A stretch of DNA of 64,000 nucleotides. Source: Hyphomicrobiales bacterium. Lineage in GTDB: Bacteria; Pseudomonadota; Alphaproteobacteria; Rhizobiales; Rhizobiaceae. A program made the translations under genes and the position numbers. Where the stretch lies: positions 435,397-499,396 of the forward strand of contig UEIF01000021.1 of the NCBI GenBank assembly GCA_900468805.1, given 5' to 3'. A model generated the notes under the pieces. It had not been told where the DNA came from, searched no databases, and saw only the letters and a list, made by a program, of their open reading frames with translations. Of this stretch, positions 7,934-17,056 are shown piece after piece; the first letter of the stretch is position 1; each line of letters begins with the position of its first letter.

Positions 7934-9634
7934 TCAGCCGCGCAGGTCCTTGCGCAGGATCTTGCCGACGGGGCTCTTCGGCAGCTCGGTGCGGAATTCG
8001 ATGAAGCGCGGCCGCTTGTAATTGGTGAGATTGGCCGCGCAATGGGCCTTCACATCGGCTTCGGTGAGACCTGGGTCCTTGCGAACGATGAAGAGCTTCA
8101 CCGCCTCGCCGGAATGCCCGTCCGGCACGCCGATCGCTGCCGCCTCCAGGATGCCGGGATGCATGGCGGCCACTTCCTCGATCTCGTTCGGATAGACGTT
8201 GAAGCCGGAAACGAGGATCATGTCCTTCTTGCGGTCGACGATCTTCGTATAGCCGCGCTCGTCCATGAAGCCCATGTCGCCGCTGCGGAAATAGCCATCC
8301 GGCGTCATCACCCGCGCCGTCTCGTCGGGCTTGTTCCAGTAACCGGCCATGACCTGCGGGCCGCGGATGCAGATCTCGCCGATCTCGCCAAGCGGCAGCG
8401 AATTGCCGTCCTCGTCGCGGATGTCGAGTTCTGTCGAGGGAATGGGAAGGCCGATCGAGCCCGTGAATTCAGGGGAATCGAAGCGGTTGGCGGTCGCCAC
8501 CGGCGATGTCTCGGAGAGACCGTAACCTTCGGTAATATGCGAGCCCGTCACCTTCAGCCAGCGTTCCGCTACCGGCCGCTGCACGGCCATGCCGCCGCCG
8601 AGCGACATGACGAGCGAGGAGAAATCGAGCTTGGCGAAGTCGGCATTGTTGAGCAGCGCGTTGAACAGCGTATTCAGGCCGGGGAAAATGTGGATATCGG
8701 ACTTCTGGAATTCCTGCACCAACCCCGGAATGTCGCGCGGATTGGCGATCAGCACATTACGGGCGCCGAGCGACATGCCCATAAGCGAATTCACCGTCAG
8801 CGCGAAGATGTGGTAGAGCGGCAGGGCGCAGAGGAAGTTCAGGACTTCAGGCTGCTTCTTCTTGTCAAAGGCGGATTTCAGCCAGAGCTGTAGCTGCATC
8901 TTGTTGGCAAGCAGGTTCTGATGCGTCAGCACTGCCCCCTTGGCAATGCCGGTCGTCCCGCCCGTATATTGCAGGAAGGCGATGTCGCTGCCGGTGAGCG
9001 CAACAGGCGCGAGCGTCTTGCCCGCACCTTCGGACAGCACCTGCCGGAAGCTCTTGTGCTGCGGAATGGACCAGGACGGGACCAGCTTCTTCACCCGGCG
9101 GACGATGAAGTTGACGATATGTCCCTTGGGGCCGAGCATTTCGCCGAGCGAGCTGACGACGACATGGCGCAGGTCGGTCTTGTTGATGACCTGTTCGACG
9201 GTGCGCGCGAAGTTTTCCAGAACGAAGATCGCCTTTGCACCGGAATCGTTGAGCTGGTGCTCGAGTTCGCGCGGCGTATAGAGCGGGTTGACGTTTACGA
9301 CGACGAGACCGGCGCGCAGGATGCCATAGACCGCGACGGGGTTCTGCAGCACGTTCGGCATCATGACGGCGACCCGATCGCCCTTCTGCAGGCCGGCGCC
9401 CTGCAGCCAGGCGGCCACCTTGCGGGTCTGGCTTTCGAGCTCGCGATAACTCATCGACCTGCCCATGCTGGAAAAGGCTTTCCGGTCGGCAAAACGCGCG
9501 CAGCTCTTTTCCAGAAGATCCGGCAGCGATGTAAATTCCTGTGGGGGAATCTGGGCCGGAATGATGTCCGGATAGGTGGCAAGCCATGGTTTTTCCGATT
9601 TCGCACCACCAGGGTGGACGGAAATACTGTTCAT
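7934..9634 (-). CDS. fadD: Long-chain fatty acid-CoA ligase
   Basis: Activates long-chain fatty acids to acyl-CoA via an acyl-AMP intermediate, at the inner face of the cytoplasmic membrane. With the start at 9634 (strong GGGAGAGAGAG upstream) the protein has 566 residues, close to FadD. The in-frame extension to 9697 adds 21 unlikely residues. AMP-binding motif YTGGTTGIAKGAVLTHQN (about 218-235), the adenylation core EGYGLSETSP, and YFRSGDMGFMDERGY with the C-terminal VDRKKDMILVSGFNVYPNEI and GKILRKDL are all present. A 16-bp dyad at 9761-9776 upstream is a candidate operator. Confidence 0.94.
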   Translation of the reverse strand: MNSISVHPGGAKSEKPWLATYPDIIPAQIPPQEFTSLPDLLEKSCARFADRKAFSSMGRSMSYRELESQTRKVAAWLQGAGLQKGDRVAVMMPNVLQNPVAVYGILRAGLVVVNVNPLYTPRELEHQLNDSGAKAIFVLENFARTVEQVINKTDLRHVVVSSLGEMLGPKGHIVNFIVRRVKKLVPSWSIPQHKSFRQVLSEGAGKTLAPVALTGSDIAFLQYTGGTTGIAKGAVLTHQNLLANKMQLQLWLKSAFDKKKQPEVLNFLCALPLYHIFALTVNSLMGMSLGARNVLIANPRDIPGLVQEFQKSDIHIFPGLNTLFNALLNNADFAKLDFSSLVMSLGGGMAVQRPVAERWLKVTGSHITEGYGLSETSPVATANRFDSPEFTGSIGLPIPSTELDIRDEDGNSLPLGEIGEICIRGPQVMAGYWNKPDETARVMTPDGYFRSGDMGFMDERGYTKIVDRKKDMILVSGFNVYPNEIEEVAAMHPGILEAAAIGVPDGHSGEAVKLFIVRKDPGLTEADVKAHCAANLTNYKRPRFIEFRTELPKSPVGKILRKDLRG

Positions 9635-9760
9635 TGTCTCTCTCTCCCATTCGGCTGCCAAAACCGGATGACACCGGTCGATCGGAAGATCCTCCATCCT
9701 CCGTCACGGCAGCTTATGCCATTGCTTGAGCGGTTCAAGCGGATTGAGGCTACAATAACC

Positions 9761-9776
9761 TTGACGTAAACGTCAA
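9761..9776. promoter_or_regulatory. TTGACGT-AA-ACGTCAA dyad upstream of fadD
   Basis: Perfect 7-bp arms with a 2-base spacer, 127 bp upstream of the fadD start. A closely related 22-bp site precedes the nitronate monooxygenase gene at 40088. The motif resembles sites I recall for acyl-CoA-responsive regulators (LiuR type) in proteobacteria; that link is inference. Confidence 0.5.
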
Positions 9777-9884
9777 TATCGCGAGGGCGGCATATGAACA
9801 TGAGGCGATGGGGAACTTTGAAGCACAGGTCACGTTTTATTGGGGTGGATAAACCCACGACGAAACGATCAAAGGAGGTGCACA

Positions 9885-10277
9885 ATGCTCAATCAGGATA
9901 CTGACGCCACCCGCCGTGACCCGAATGTGAAGGATACGCCGACGTTGATCGCCAGCGACCGCGTTGAAGGCACCCGCGTCTATGGCGCCGATGGCAAGCA
10001 CATCGGTTCCATCGAGCGCCTCATCCTCGGGAAGCAGGATGGCCGCGTGGCTTACGCGGTCCTGAGTTTCGGCGGCTTTCTCGGCATCGGCCACGAGCAC
10101 TATCCGCTGCCATGGGCGAAGCTGAGCTACGACACCCAGCTGGACGGTTACCGCATTGATCTCACCAAGGAACAGATCGAAGGCGCGCCGAGCTACGCGG
10201 ATGACGACGACACCTGGTACAACGATAATGGCCGCCGCGTTTACGATTATTATGGCGTGCCGCCCTACTGGATGTAA
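9885..10277 (+). CDS. PRC-barrel domain protein
   Basis: A soluble 130-residue protein. The start at 9885 follows an exceptionally good AAAGGAGGTG site, which rules out the longer opening at 9840. Residues 20-95 form a PRC-barrel: TPTLIASDRVEGTRVYGADGKHIGSIERLILG, then GRVAYAVLSFGGFLGIGHEHYPLPWAKLSYD. The C-terminus is acidic and aromatic (SYADDDDTWYNDNGRRVYDYYG). Such short PRC-barrel proteins are common and often stress-induced in rhizobia; molecular function is unknown. The gene stands alone with its own terminator. Confidence 0.8.
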   Translation: MLNQDTDATRRDPNVKDTPTLIASDRVEGTRVYGADGKHIGSIERLILGKQDGRVAYAVLSFGGFLGIGHEHYPLPWAKLSYDTQLDGYRIDLTKEQIEGAPSYADDDDTWYNDNGRRVYDYYGVPPYWM

Positions 10278-10304
10278 CGTCGTCTGCGAGGACGAGCCGG
10301 ATGG

Positions 10305-10336
10305 AGGCCCCGCGAGAGCGGGGCCTTTCAGTTTTT
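10305..10336 (+). terminator. Rho-independent terminator of the PRC-barrel gene
   Basis: Perfect 9-bp stem AGGCCCCGC / GCGGGGCCT with a GAGA tetraloop, followed by TTCAGTTTTT. The T-rich tail overlaps the last codons of the convergent beta-mannosidase gene. Confidence 0.9.
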
Positions 10337-12778
10337 GCTGACGAGATCATTGGCGCAGCGCAGTATAGGTCCGACCGCGATGTCCTCGATCGACAGATGT
10401 TTCTCGGTCATGACGTGGAAGACATGGCTTTCACCGGGCATCAGCGTCACCAGCATCGAATCCACCACAGCCGCGGGATCGAGCCGATCCGCCATCAGGC
10501 AGAGATCCTTCAGAAAGCTCCGTGCGGTCACTGCGACATCCCAGCCATCGACCGATCTCGTCAGGGATATGGCGAGTTCCGGTGAAGGAAGTTTCAGGTC
10601 GATATCCTCGACGAAATAATGGAAGGCGCGTTTATCCAGCATCTGGACGACGATGACTTCCTCATCCGCAGAACCTGATGTTGCGATATCCTCCGGCAGG
10701 GGAAATTCCTTCGCCTCGAAACGATCGCAGAGCAGCCGCCAGAATTCGAATTCCGCCAGCACCGTCCCATCAAGCCGCATCCGCTTGCCACTGATCTTTG
10801 AGCGCCAGAACAGGGTCTGCTCATTGACAGCAATAGCCGAGAGGCCTTTGCCGCGCGGCTGGATCGTCAGCAGGCGTGGATGAAAAGCCTGCTGCATCGC
10901 ATACCAGAGCGGCTTGCGCCGCCCGGCGGAATCGAGCGCTGCCCAGGAGGTGACCGGCCAGCAGTCATTGAACTGCCAGACGACAGCGCCCTTGCAGATG
11001 TCACGATGCGAACGCATGTGCTCTACCGCGAAGCGGATGGCGCGTGCCTGATTGAGCTGAGTTGCAAAATGCCAGTCGTCCATGCCCTGCGGCACAGGCA
11101 GATGCCCGGCAAGACCCTTGATCAGCTTGTCATTGCCCTGCGTCGCCTTCTGATGGTGGAAAACGCCGTGCGATTCCGGCGTCAGCGGTTCGTCATGCAC
11201 GCTTTCCTGAAGCGTCGCCCAGGCCGGCGGCGCCTGCCAGCCGAACTCGGAGCAGAAGCGCGGAATATAGTTGCGATAGACCTCGTAGCCGACGTCGTTC
11301 CAGACATCCCAGATATGCTTGCAGCCATGCCGGTCGTCATTCGGCTCGATCTCCATGGAACCGGAATAGGGGCTGCCCGGATAATAGGGCCGGTCAGGAT
11401 CGAGTTCGGCACAAAGCGCCGGCAGCACATCGAGATAGTAGCCGAGGCCCCAGCTGACGCCGTCCTTGATGATCGGCCGCCAGCCCCATTCGTCGAAACC
11501 CCAGATATTCTCGTTGTTGCCGTTCCAGATGATCAGAGATGCATGCGGCATCAACCGCACGACATTGTCCCGCACCTCGGCGATCACCTCGCTGCGCAAC
11601 GGCTCTTCCTCCGGATAGGAGGCGCAGGCAAAGAGGAAATCCTGCCAGACGAGCATGCCGGCCCGGTCGCAGGCCTCGTAGAATTCGTCCCGCTCGAAGA
11701 TACCGCCGCCCCACACACGCAGCAGGTTGATATTGGCAGCCTTCGCCTCGTCGATGCGCGCTGCATAGCGCTCGGCCGTCACGCGCGAGGGAAAACAGTC
11801 ATCCGGTATCCAATTGGCGCCGCAGGCAAAGATCGGCACCTCGTTGATAACGAAGGTGAAGGCCGAACCGTGTTCATCCGGGGATGTGTCGAGGCGCAGC
11901 GACCGGAAGCCGATCTGCTTCGAATAGCGATCGAGGATGTTCCCGCTCTCGTCCTGCAGCCGGATCTCCAGCGGATAAAGCGGCTGCGCACCGAGATGAT
12001 GCGGCCACCAGAGCTGGGGCGAGGGGACGCGAACCTCGAAGGAAACTTCCTCCGCATCCGCTTCGACCGCGATCGTTTGCGTCACGCCGCCGATCTCGGC
12101 AACGAGCGTAGCGGGCGCCGTCTCGCCATGTTTCACCAGCCGCGCATGCACCTTGACCAGACCATCGCCGCCCGCAAGCGTCGCCGAAACCCTTGTAGCG
12201 GCAAGCCGCACCCGATCCCAGCTCTCCAGCCGGACCGGCTTCCAGAGCCCTGCGGTCACCAGCGTCGGGCCCCAGTCCCAGCCGAAATTGCAGGCCATCT
12301 TCCGGACCAGGTTGCCCGGCCCGGGATAATTGTTCGGGCGGTAGCCGTAGTGCTGCTCCATCTCGGCGCCATAGGCATAGGCGGAGTGGAAGGTGACGCT
12401 GAGTTCGTTTTCGCCCTTCCGCAGCAGTGACGAAACATCGAAACGGTAGGTGCGGTGCATGTTGAAGGTGCGGCCGATCTCCTCGCCGTTCAGGCGGATC
12501 GTCGCGATCGTGTCCATGCCCTCGAAGACGAGTTCCTGTACCCTGCCGTCATCGGGCGCGGCCTCGAAGCTCAGCCGGTAGACCCAGCCCGTCTTGCCGA
12601 TCCAGTCGTTGGTGATCTCGTTGATATCGAGATAGGGATCGGGGATCAGTCTGGCGGCGAGAAGATCCAGGTGCACGCAGCCCGGCACGGTTGCAGGTAT
12701 GGACGCTGGCAGATTATCTCTTCCTGTATCGTTACAGGAAAGCGTCCAGCCGTTATCGAAGTCTCTCTTCTCGATCAT
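10328..12778 (-). CDS. GH2 beta-mannosidase
   Basis: Removes terminal beta-D-mannose from oligosaccharides. The 816-residue protein has the GH2 order: sugar-binding jelly roll (VPGCVHLDLLAARLIPDPYL, residues 31-50), Ig-like domain, then a TIM barrel with the acid/base motif IIWNGNNENIWGFDEW (about 430) and the nucleophile region FCSEFGWQAPPAW (about 535). No signal peptide is visible, so action is cytoplasmic, probably on imported oligosaccharides. The spacing to the VOC gene upstream is 15 bp, so the two may be co-transcribed. Specificity for beta-mannosides over other GH2 substrates is inferred from the NGNNE and SEFG forms. Confidence 0.88.
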   Translation of the reverse strand: MIEKRDFDNGWTLSCNDTGRDNLPASIPATVPGCVHLDLLAARLIPDPYLDINEITNDWIGKTGWVYRLSFEAAPDDGRVQELVFEGMDTIATIRLNGEEIGRTFNMHRTYRFDVSSLLRKGENELSVTFHSAYAYGAEMEQHYGYRPNNYPGPGNLVRKMACNFGWDWGPTLVTAGLWKPVRLESWDRVRLAATRVSATLAGGDGLVKVHARLVKHGETAPATLVAEIGGVTQTIAVEADAEEVSFEVRVPSPQLWWPHHLGAQPLYPLEIRLQDESGNILDRYSKQIGFRSLRLDTSPDEHGSAFTFVINEVPIFACGANWIPDDCFPSRVTAERYAARIDEAKAANINLLRVWGGGIFERDEFYEACDRAGMLVWQDFLFACASYPEEEPLRSEVIAEVRDNVVRLMPHASLIIWNGNNENIWGFDEWGWRPIIKDGVSWGLGYYLDVLPALCAELDPDRPYYPGSPYSGSMEIEPNDDRHGCKHIWDVWNDVGYEVYRNYIPRFCSEFGWQAPPAWATLQESVHDEPLTPESHGVFHHQKATQGNDKLIKGLAGHLPVPQGMDDWHFATQLNQARAIRFAVEHMRSHRDICKGAVVWQFNDCWPVTSWAALDSAGRRKPLWYAMQQAFHPRLLTIQPRGKGLSAIAVNEQTLFWRSKISGKRMRLDGTVLAEFEFWRLLCDRFEAKEFPLPEDIATSGSADEEVIVVQMLDKRAFHYFVEDIDLKLPSPELAISLTRSVDGWDVAVTARSFLKDLCLMADRLDPAAVVDSMLVTLMPGESHVFHVMTEKHLSIEDIAVGPILRCANDLVSKN

Positions 12779-12793
12779 GTCAGCTCTTATGTC

Positions 12794-13189
12794 CTATTGA
12801 AAACGGCCGTGGCGCTGCAGCACTTCGATCTTGTAGCCGTCAGGATCGGTGATGAAGAAGAACAGCCCGAACAGCTTGCCGTCGCGGTTGAGTTCCACGA
12901 GCTTGCCGGGGTTGAGGCCGAGATCCGTCAGCCGCTTGTGCTCGACCTGCACTTCCTGGACGGAAATGGCGAGATGGCCGTAGCCGTCGCCGAGATTGTA
13001 GGGCTCGATGCGGCCCTTGTTGACCGTCAGCTCCAGCTCGAAGCCGGTCTCGTCATTGCTCATATAGATCAGCGTGAAAGTTTCGAAATCGACGCGGTCG
13101 GCGACCTCAAGCCCGAAGACCTTGCTATAGAAATCGACCGAGCGCGCCTCGTCCAGAACGCGGATCATGGAATGGATCATCTTGGCCAA
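12794..13189 (-). CDS. Glyoxalase/VOC superfamily protein, GloA-like
   Basis: A 131-residue protein with two beta-alpha-beta-beta-beta modules. Candidate metal ligands match the GloA pattern: His in KMIHSMIRVLD (residue 6), Glu in GFELELTV, His in GYGHLAISV, and Glu in GYKIEVLQ near the end. RSVDFYSKVFGLE is the usual first-module text. It is therefore probably a lactoylglutathione lyase or a close relative acting on methylglyoxal-glutathione adducts. It lies just upstream of the beta-mannosidase gene. Related VOC enzymes share the fold, so substrate is not certain. Confidence 0.78.
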   Translation of the reverse strand: MAKMIHSMIRVLDEARSVDFYSKVFGLEVADRVDFETFTLIYMSNDETGFELELTVNKGRIEPYNLGDGYGHLAISVQEVQVEHKRLTDLGLNPGKLVELNRDGKLFGLFFFITDPDGYKIEVLQRHGRFQ

Positions 13190-13236
13190 GGCGGTCTCCC
13201 ATCGCTCACTCTACCGCTGCCTTGGTAGCCGTCCTC

Positions 13237-13986
13237 TCAAGCCGGACGCAAGCCCATTCTGCGCGTGATCGCGCCTTCGAGCATGCCGACGACATCATAG
13301 ATCAGCACCGCCATCAGCCCGACGATCAACCCGCCCTGCAGGATGAAGGCGGTATTGTCGGAAATCAGGCCGGCGATGATGACCTCGCCGAGGCCCTTTG
13401 CCGCGACCGTCGAGCCGATCGTCGCCGTGCCGATATTGATGACCGTCGCGACCTTCAACCCTTCGAGGATCAGCGGCAATGCGAGCGGCAGTTCGACCTG
13501 GAAGAGACGCTGCATCCCGTTCATGCCCATGCCGTCGGCGGCGTCCAGCACCTGCGGCGACACCTGCTTCAGGCCCGCGACGGTATTTTCGAAGATCGGC
13601 AGCAGGCCATAGAGAAAGAGCGCAATCAGCGTCGGCGCAGCACCGAAACCGGTGGCGGGTACGGCAAGCGCCAGGACCGCAACGGGCGGAAATGTCTGCC
13701 CGGCATTGGCAATGGCGCGCGACAGCGGCAGGAAATCTGCGCCGCTCGGCCGCGTGACGAAGATGCCGCCGAGTACGGCCAGTACCGCGCTGCCGATGAT
13801 GGAGATGAGAACGAGTTCCAGATGGCCGAGCGCCAGCGAAGCGAGGCTATTCTGTATATAGACCGGTGGAGCATTGTTGTTGGTGAGCGGCACCAGCATG
13901 AAGGAGAGCCACTCGGTCCTGAAGATCAGGATGAGAAGCAGCACCAATGCCAGCGCGCGAAAAAGGTTGGCGATAATAAATTTCAT
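13237..13986 (-). CDS. Osmolyte ABC transporter permease (YehW/OpuCD-like)
   Basis: A 249-residue inner-membrane permease beginning at ATG 13986 (MKFIIANLFRALALVLLLI). The start codon overlaps the stop of the upstream ATPase gene by the ATGA pattern. Six hydrophobic segments and the permease EAA-type loop (LDAADGMGMNGMQRLFQVELPLALP, about 140-165) are visible. A much longer opening to 15042 exists only because the frame stays open antisense to its neighbours. It is the last gene of a four-gene operon (binding protein, permease, ATPase, permease), the order of E. coli YehZYXW/OsmF-type glycine-betaine-like importers. Confidence 0.88.
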   Translation of the reverse strand: MKFIIANLFRALALVLLLILIFRTEWLSFMLVPLTNNNAPPVYIQNSLASLALGHLELVLISIIGSAVLAVLGGIFVTRPSGADFLPLSRAIANAGQTFPPVAVLALAVPATGFGAAPTLIALFLYGLLPIFENTVAGLKQVSPQVLDAADGMGMNGMQRLFQVELPLALPLILEGLKVATVINIGTATIGSTVAAKGLGEVIIAGLISDNTAFILQGGLIVGLMAVLIYDVVGMLEGAITRRMGLRPA

Positions 13987-14927
13987 GCCTTGCGGCCCAG
14001 TTCGATGAGCCGGTTCATCGAAATCGAACCCACCGCCGCCTTGTTCGCGTCCTGCACGGCAGCCTCGTCCACGCCCTGCCAGATCATTTCGGCCAGCGCA
14101 TCGCGCAGATTGAGCGACTGTGCCAGCGAATAGGGCAGGCCGGACTTGGCGGGCTCCATGCTGTCCTTCAGCGGCGTGAGCGACATCAGCTTCAGTGCCC
14201 GGTCGGAAGTGCCGGTCAATTGCTGCACGAAGGGATCGGACGGCTCCGTCAGGATCTTTTCCGGCGTCGAGCATTGCAGCAGCTTGCCCTCGCTCATGAC
14301 GGCAATCTGATTGCCGAGATGGAAGGCCTCGTCCATGTCGTGCGTCACGAGAACAACCGTCGTGCCGAACTGTTTCTGGATCGCCAGCAGATCGTCCTGC
14401 GCCTTGCCGCGGATGACGGGATCGAGCGCGCCGAAGGGCTCGTCCATCAACAGAAGTTCCGGCTCGGCCGCCAGTGCGCGGGCAACGCCGACACGTTGCT
14501 GCTGGCCGCCCGACAGTTGATGCGGATATTTCTCCGCGAATGTCGCCGGGTCGAGATTGAAGAGGCCAAGCAGTTCCGTCACTCGGCTGTCGGTGCGGGC
14601 TGCGTCCCAGCCGAGAAGCTGCGGCACAGTGGCAATGTTCTGAGCCACCGTCCGATGCGGAAAAAGCCCGTGCCCCTGAATGGCATAGCCGATCTTGCGG
14701 CGAAGCTCGGTCGCCGGCACGTCCATGATGTTCTGTCCGCCGACGAAGATCTGCCCTTCGGTGATCGGCACAAGCCGGTTGATCATCCGCATCAGCGTCG
14801 ATTTGCCGGAGCCCGATGTGCCGACGACAACGGTAATCGAACCCTTCTCGACGCTCATGGAGACATTGTCGACGACCGTTGCCGAGCCGTAGCGCTTGGT
14901 GACGTTCCTGATCTCGATCTTGCTCAT
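13983..14927 (-). CDS. Osmolyte ABC transporter ATP-binding protein (YehX/OpuCA-like)
   Basis: A 314-residue ATPase. Walker A GTSGSGKST (about 36-44), Q-loop in IGYAIQGHGLFPHRTV, signature LSGGQQQRVGVARAL (about 137), Walker B LLLMDEPFGALDP, and switch His VTHDMDEAF are all intact. A C-terminal tail of about 75 residues resembles the single CBS-like extension of OpuCA proteins, which often senses ionic strength. It overlaps both flanking permease genes by 4 bp, giving tight translational coupling. Substrate (betaine, choline or another compatible solute) is inferred from family only. Confidence 0.92.
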   Translation of the reverse strand: MSKIEIRNVTKRYGSATVVDNVSMSVEKGSITVVVGTSGSGKSTLMRMINRLVPITEGQIFVGGQNIMDVPATELRRKIGYAIQGHGLFPHRTVAQNIATVPQLLGWDAARTDSRVTELLGLFNLDPATFAEKYPHQLSGGQQQRVGVARALAAEPELLLMDEPFGALDPVIRGKAQDDLLAIQKQFGTTVVLVTHDMDEAFHLGNQIAVMSEGKLLQCSTPEKILTEPSDPFVQQLTGTSDRALKLMSLTPLKDSMEPAKSGLPYSLAQSLNLRDALAEMIWQGVDEAAVQDANKAAVGSISMNRLIELGRKA

Positions 14928-16090
14928 ACGGCTGGCCCCTGGATGCTTTCGATGACCGCATCGAGGATGACGGCCGAGGAGAAGGCGAAGAAAACGGTCG
15001 GCACGGCGCCGAGCAGGACGAGGTCCATGGCCGTCTGGCCAAGCCCCTGGAAGATGAAGATGCCGAAGCCGCCCCCGCCGATCAGCGCGGCGATCGTCAC
15101 CATGCCGATCGCCTGAACGAGCACGATGCGGATGCCGGTGAGGATGACCGGAAAGGCGAGCGGCAGGTCGATTCCAGCAAGGATCTGCCGGCGTGTCAGC
15201 CCCATGCCCGCGGCGGCATCACGCACCGAGGGATCGACGCCTTCAAGGCCGACAACCGTATTGGCGACGATCGGCAGCAGCGAATAAAGCACGAGCGCAA
15301 TCAGCGCCGGCGCGGTGCCGATGCCGCGAATGCCGATATCGGCCGCGAGCGGCACGTTTGCGGCGAGATAGCCGAGCGGCAGCATCAAGAGGCCGAAAAG
15401 TGCCAGGCTCGGAATGGTCTGGATGAGGCTCAGGATCCGCAGCACGATGGCGCGCAGTTTCGGCACCCAGAAGCAGAGGATACCGAGCGGCAACCCGAGC
15501 ACGATGGCGATGGCAAGTGAACCGAAAGCCAGCAGCAGGTGGGAGATTGCCTCGCTCCAGAACTGGTCGGCCCGTGTCGAAAACTCCCTCAGGATCGACA
15601 GGCTGTCGAGCAGGCCGGACGCGAGGCAGATCACGAGCAAAGCGGTGTAGGCGGCCAGTGACGCAACACGCATCCACGGTGTCAGCTTTATCTTCACCAA
15701 CGCGTCGGAGATGATGAGGCCGATAACGCCGAGCAGCACCCAGAAGCTGCCGCCGGGCGTCATGCGCGCCACGGTGCTGCCTGACGGTGTCGAGGCGGTC
15801 GCCACCAGCCCGATAGCGGCAATTAGTGCGATAAGGCAGAGCGTGCCGAGAGCAAGCCGGATGAAGGCGCTTTTCAGAAAGAGCGTCGCCAAGGCAGTGG
15901 CAATCAGCAGGGCCAGCAGAATGACGACGGAAGGCTGGGGAAGAAGCTGTGTCAGCAGCATCGGCTTGCCGGCGGCGATACGGTTTGCCTTCACATAGAT
16001 GAATGGCAGAAGCGCCGTCGCCACAATGCCGCCTGCCACCAGTACCACGCCGAGCCGGTCCAGCTTGCGGACCGCTAAGGTTTCTTCCAT
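14924..16090 (-). CDS. Osmolyte ABC transporter permease (YehY-like)
   Basis: Starting at 16090 (MEETLAVRKLDRLGVV) the permease has 388 residues. The opening to 16147 would overlap the region immediately after the binding-protein stop and has a poor site. An N-terminal block of several extra membrane segments precedes the usual permease core (FSTRADQFWSEAISHLLLAFGSLAIAI... and the coupling loop VRDAAAGMGLTRRQILAGIDLP, about 300-320). This long form matches YehY, which also carries extra N-terminal segments. It pairs with the 249-residue permease to form the membrane channel. Confidence 0.87.
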   Translation of the reverse strand: MEETLAVRKLDRLGVVLVAGGIVATALLPFIYVKANRIAAGKPMLLTQLLPQPSVVILLALLIATALATLFLKSAFIRLALGTLCLIALIAAIGLVATASTPSGSTVARMTPGGSFWVLLGVIGLIISDALVKIKLTPWMRVASLAAYTALLVICLASGLLDSLSILREFSTRADQFWSEAISHLLLAFGSLAIAIVLGLPLGILCFWVPKLRAIVLRILSLIQTIPSLALFGLLMLPLGYLAANVPLAADIGIRGIGTAPALIALVLYSLLPIVANTVVGLEGVDPSVRDAAAGMGLTRRQILAGIDLPLAFPVILTGIRIVLVQAIGMVTIAALIGGGGFGIFIFQGLGQTAMDLVLLGAVPTVFFAFSSAVILDAVIESIQGPAV

Positions 16091-16147
16091 CGATCCTACC
16101 CTGTCCGGAAAGTGCCCCGCCCGAATGCCGGGCGGGGCAGCAGGCAA

Positions 16148-17056
16148 TTACTTCAGGAAGCCTTTTTCCTTCAGATAGGCTTCGGCTACGGACTTCGCCG
16201 GCTCGCCGTCGACCTGGATCTTGGCATTGAGCTTGCGCAACTCGTCAGCTGTCAGGCTCTGGAAGATCGGAGTGAGGATTTCCTGGATCTTCGGGTTCGC
16301 CTGCAGCACGGCTTCGCGGATGATCGGGGTCGGTGCATAGACCTGCTGCACGCTCTTGTCGTCTTCGAGAACCGTCAGTTGGGCAGCTTCGATCGCGCCA
16401 TCGGTGCCGTAGACCATGGCGGTGTTGACGCCGTTGGTCTGGTCAGCCGCAGCCTTGATCGTTGCCGCCGTATCGCCACCCGAAAGCACGACTTCCTGGT
16501 CCGGCTTCAGGGTGAAGCCGTAAGTCGTCTGGAAGGCAGGCAGGGCGCCGGCAGAATTGACGAATTCGGCGGAGGCTGCGAGCTTGGCGGCACCGCCACC
16601 CGAAACCCACTTGCCGAAATCGGACATGGTCTTGAGGTTATTCGGACCGGCGACGTCGCTGCGCACGGCAAGCGCCCAGGTGTTGTTGGCAGGTGAAGGC
16701 GTCAGCCAGACAATCTTGTTGGCATCGTAATCGAGCTTCTTGGCCGCCTGGTAGCCCTGTTCGAGATTCTTCCAGGCTGCGTCATCGGCCTTGTTGAAGA
16801 AGAAGCCGGCATTGCCGGTATATTCCGGATAGATATCGATTTCGCCCGCAGTGATCGCCTTGCGCACGACCGGGGTTGCGCCAAGTGCGATGCGGTCCTT
16901 CGTCTTGATACCGTTGGCTTCCAGCGCGAGCACGATGACGTTGCCGAGCAGCGTGCCTTCGGTGTCGATCTTCGACGAAACGACGACGTCTGCGGCGTGC
17001 GCCGCGCCGGCCGCAAAGGCGGAAAGCGTGACGGCAAGTGCGAATTTCCTAAGCAT
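16148..17056 (-). CDS. Osmolyte ABC transporter substrate-binding protein (OsmF/YehZ-like)
   Basis: A 302-residue periplasmic protein with a clear Sec signal peptide (MLRKFALAVTLSAFAAGAAH, cleavage after AHA). The mature part has OpuAC-family text: VVVSSKIDTEGTLLGNVIVLAL, GEIDIYPEYTGN (about 72-83) and NNTWALAVRSDV. It is the first gene of the four-gene importer operon, 57 bp before the permease. It is divergent from a tandem-HTH LysR regulator across a 431-bp gap that contains a direct repeat. Binding of glycine betaine or a related solute is inferred; OsmF homologues bind with low affinity in E. coli. Confidence 0.88.
   Translation of the reverse strand: MLRKFALAVTLSAFAAGAAHAADVVVSSKIDTEGTLLGNVIVLALEANGIKTKDRIALGATPVVRKAITAGEIDIYPEYTGNAGFFFNKADDAAWKNLEQGYQAAKKLDYDANKIVWLTPSPANNTWALAVRSDVAGPNNLKTMSDFGKWVSGGGAAKLAASAEFVNSAGALPAFQTTYGFTLKPDQEVVLSGGDTAATIKAAADQTNGVNTAMVYGTDGAIEAAQLTVLEDDKSVQQVYAPTPIIREAVLQANPKIQEILTPIFQSLTADELRKLNAKIQVDGEPAKSVAEAYLKEKGFLK

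Noticed and set aside
10880..12430. 516-codon plus-strand frame
   Set aside because: Antisense to the GH2 beta-mannosidase gene, whose catalytic motifs are clear.
13237..15042. 601-codon minus-strand frame
   Set aside because: Only its last 249 codons encode a protein (the YehW-like permease). The first part runs in the wrong frame across the ATPase and permease genes, which have far better family support.
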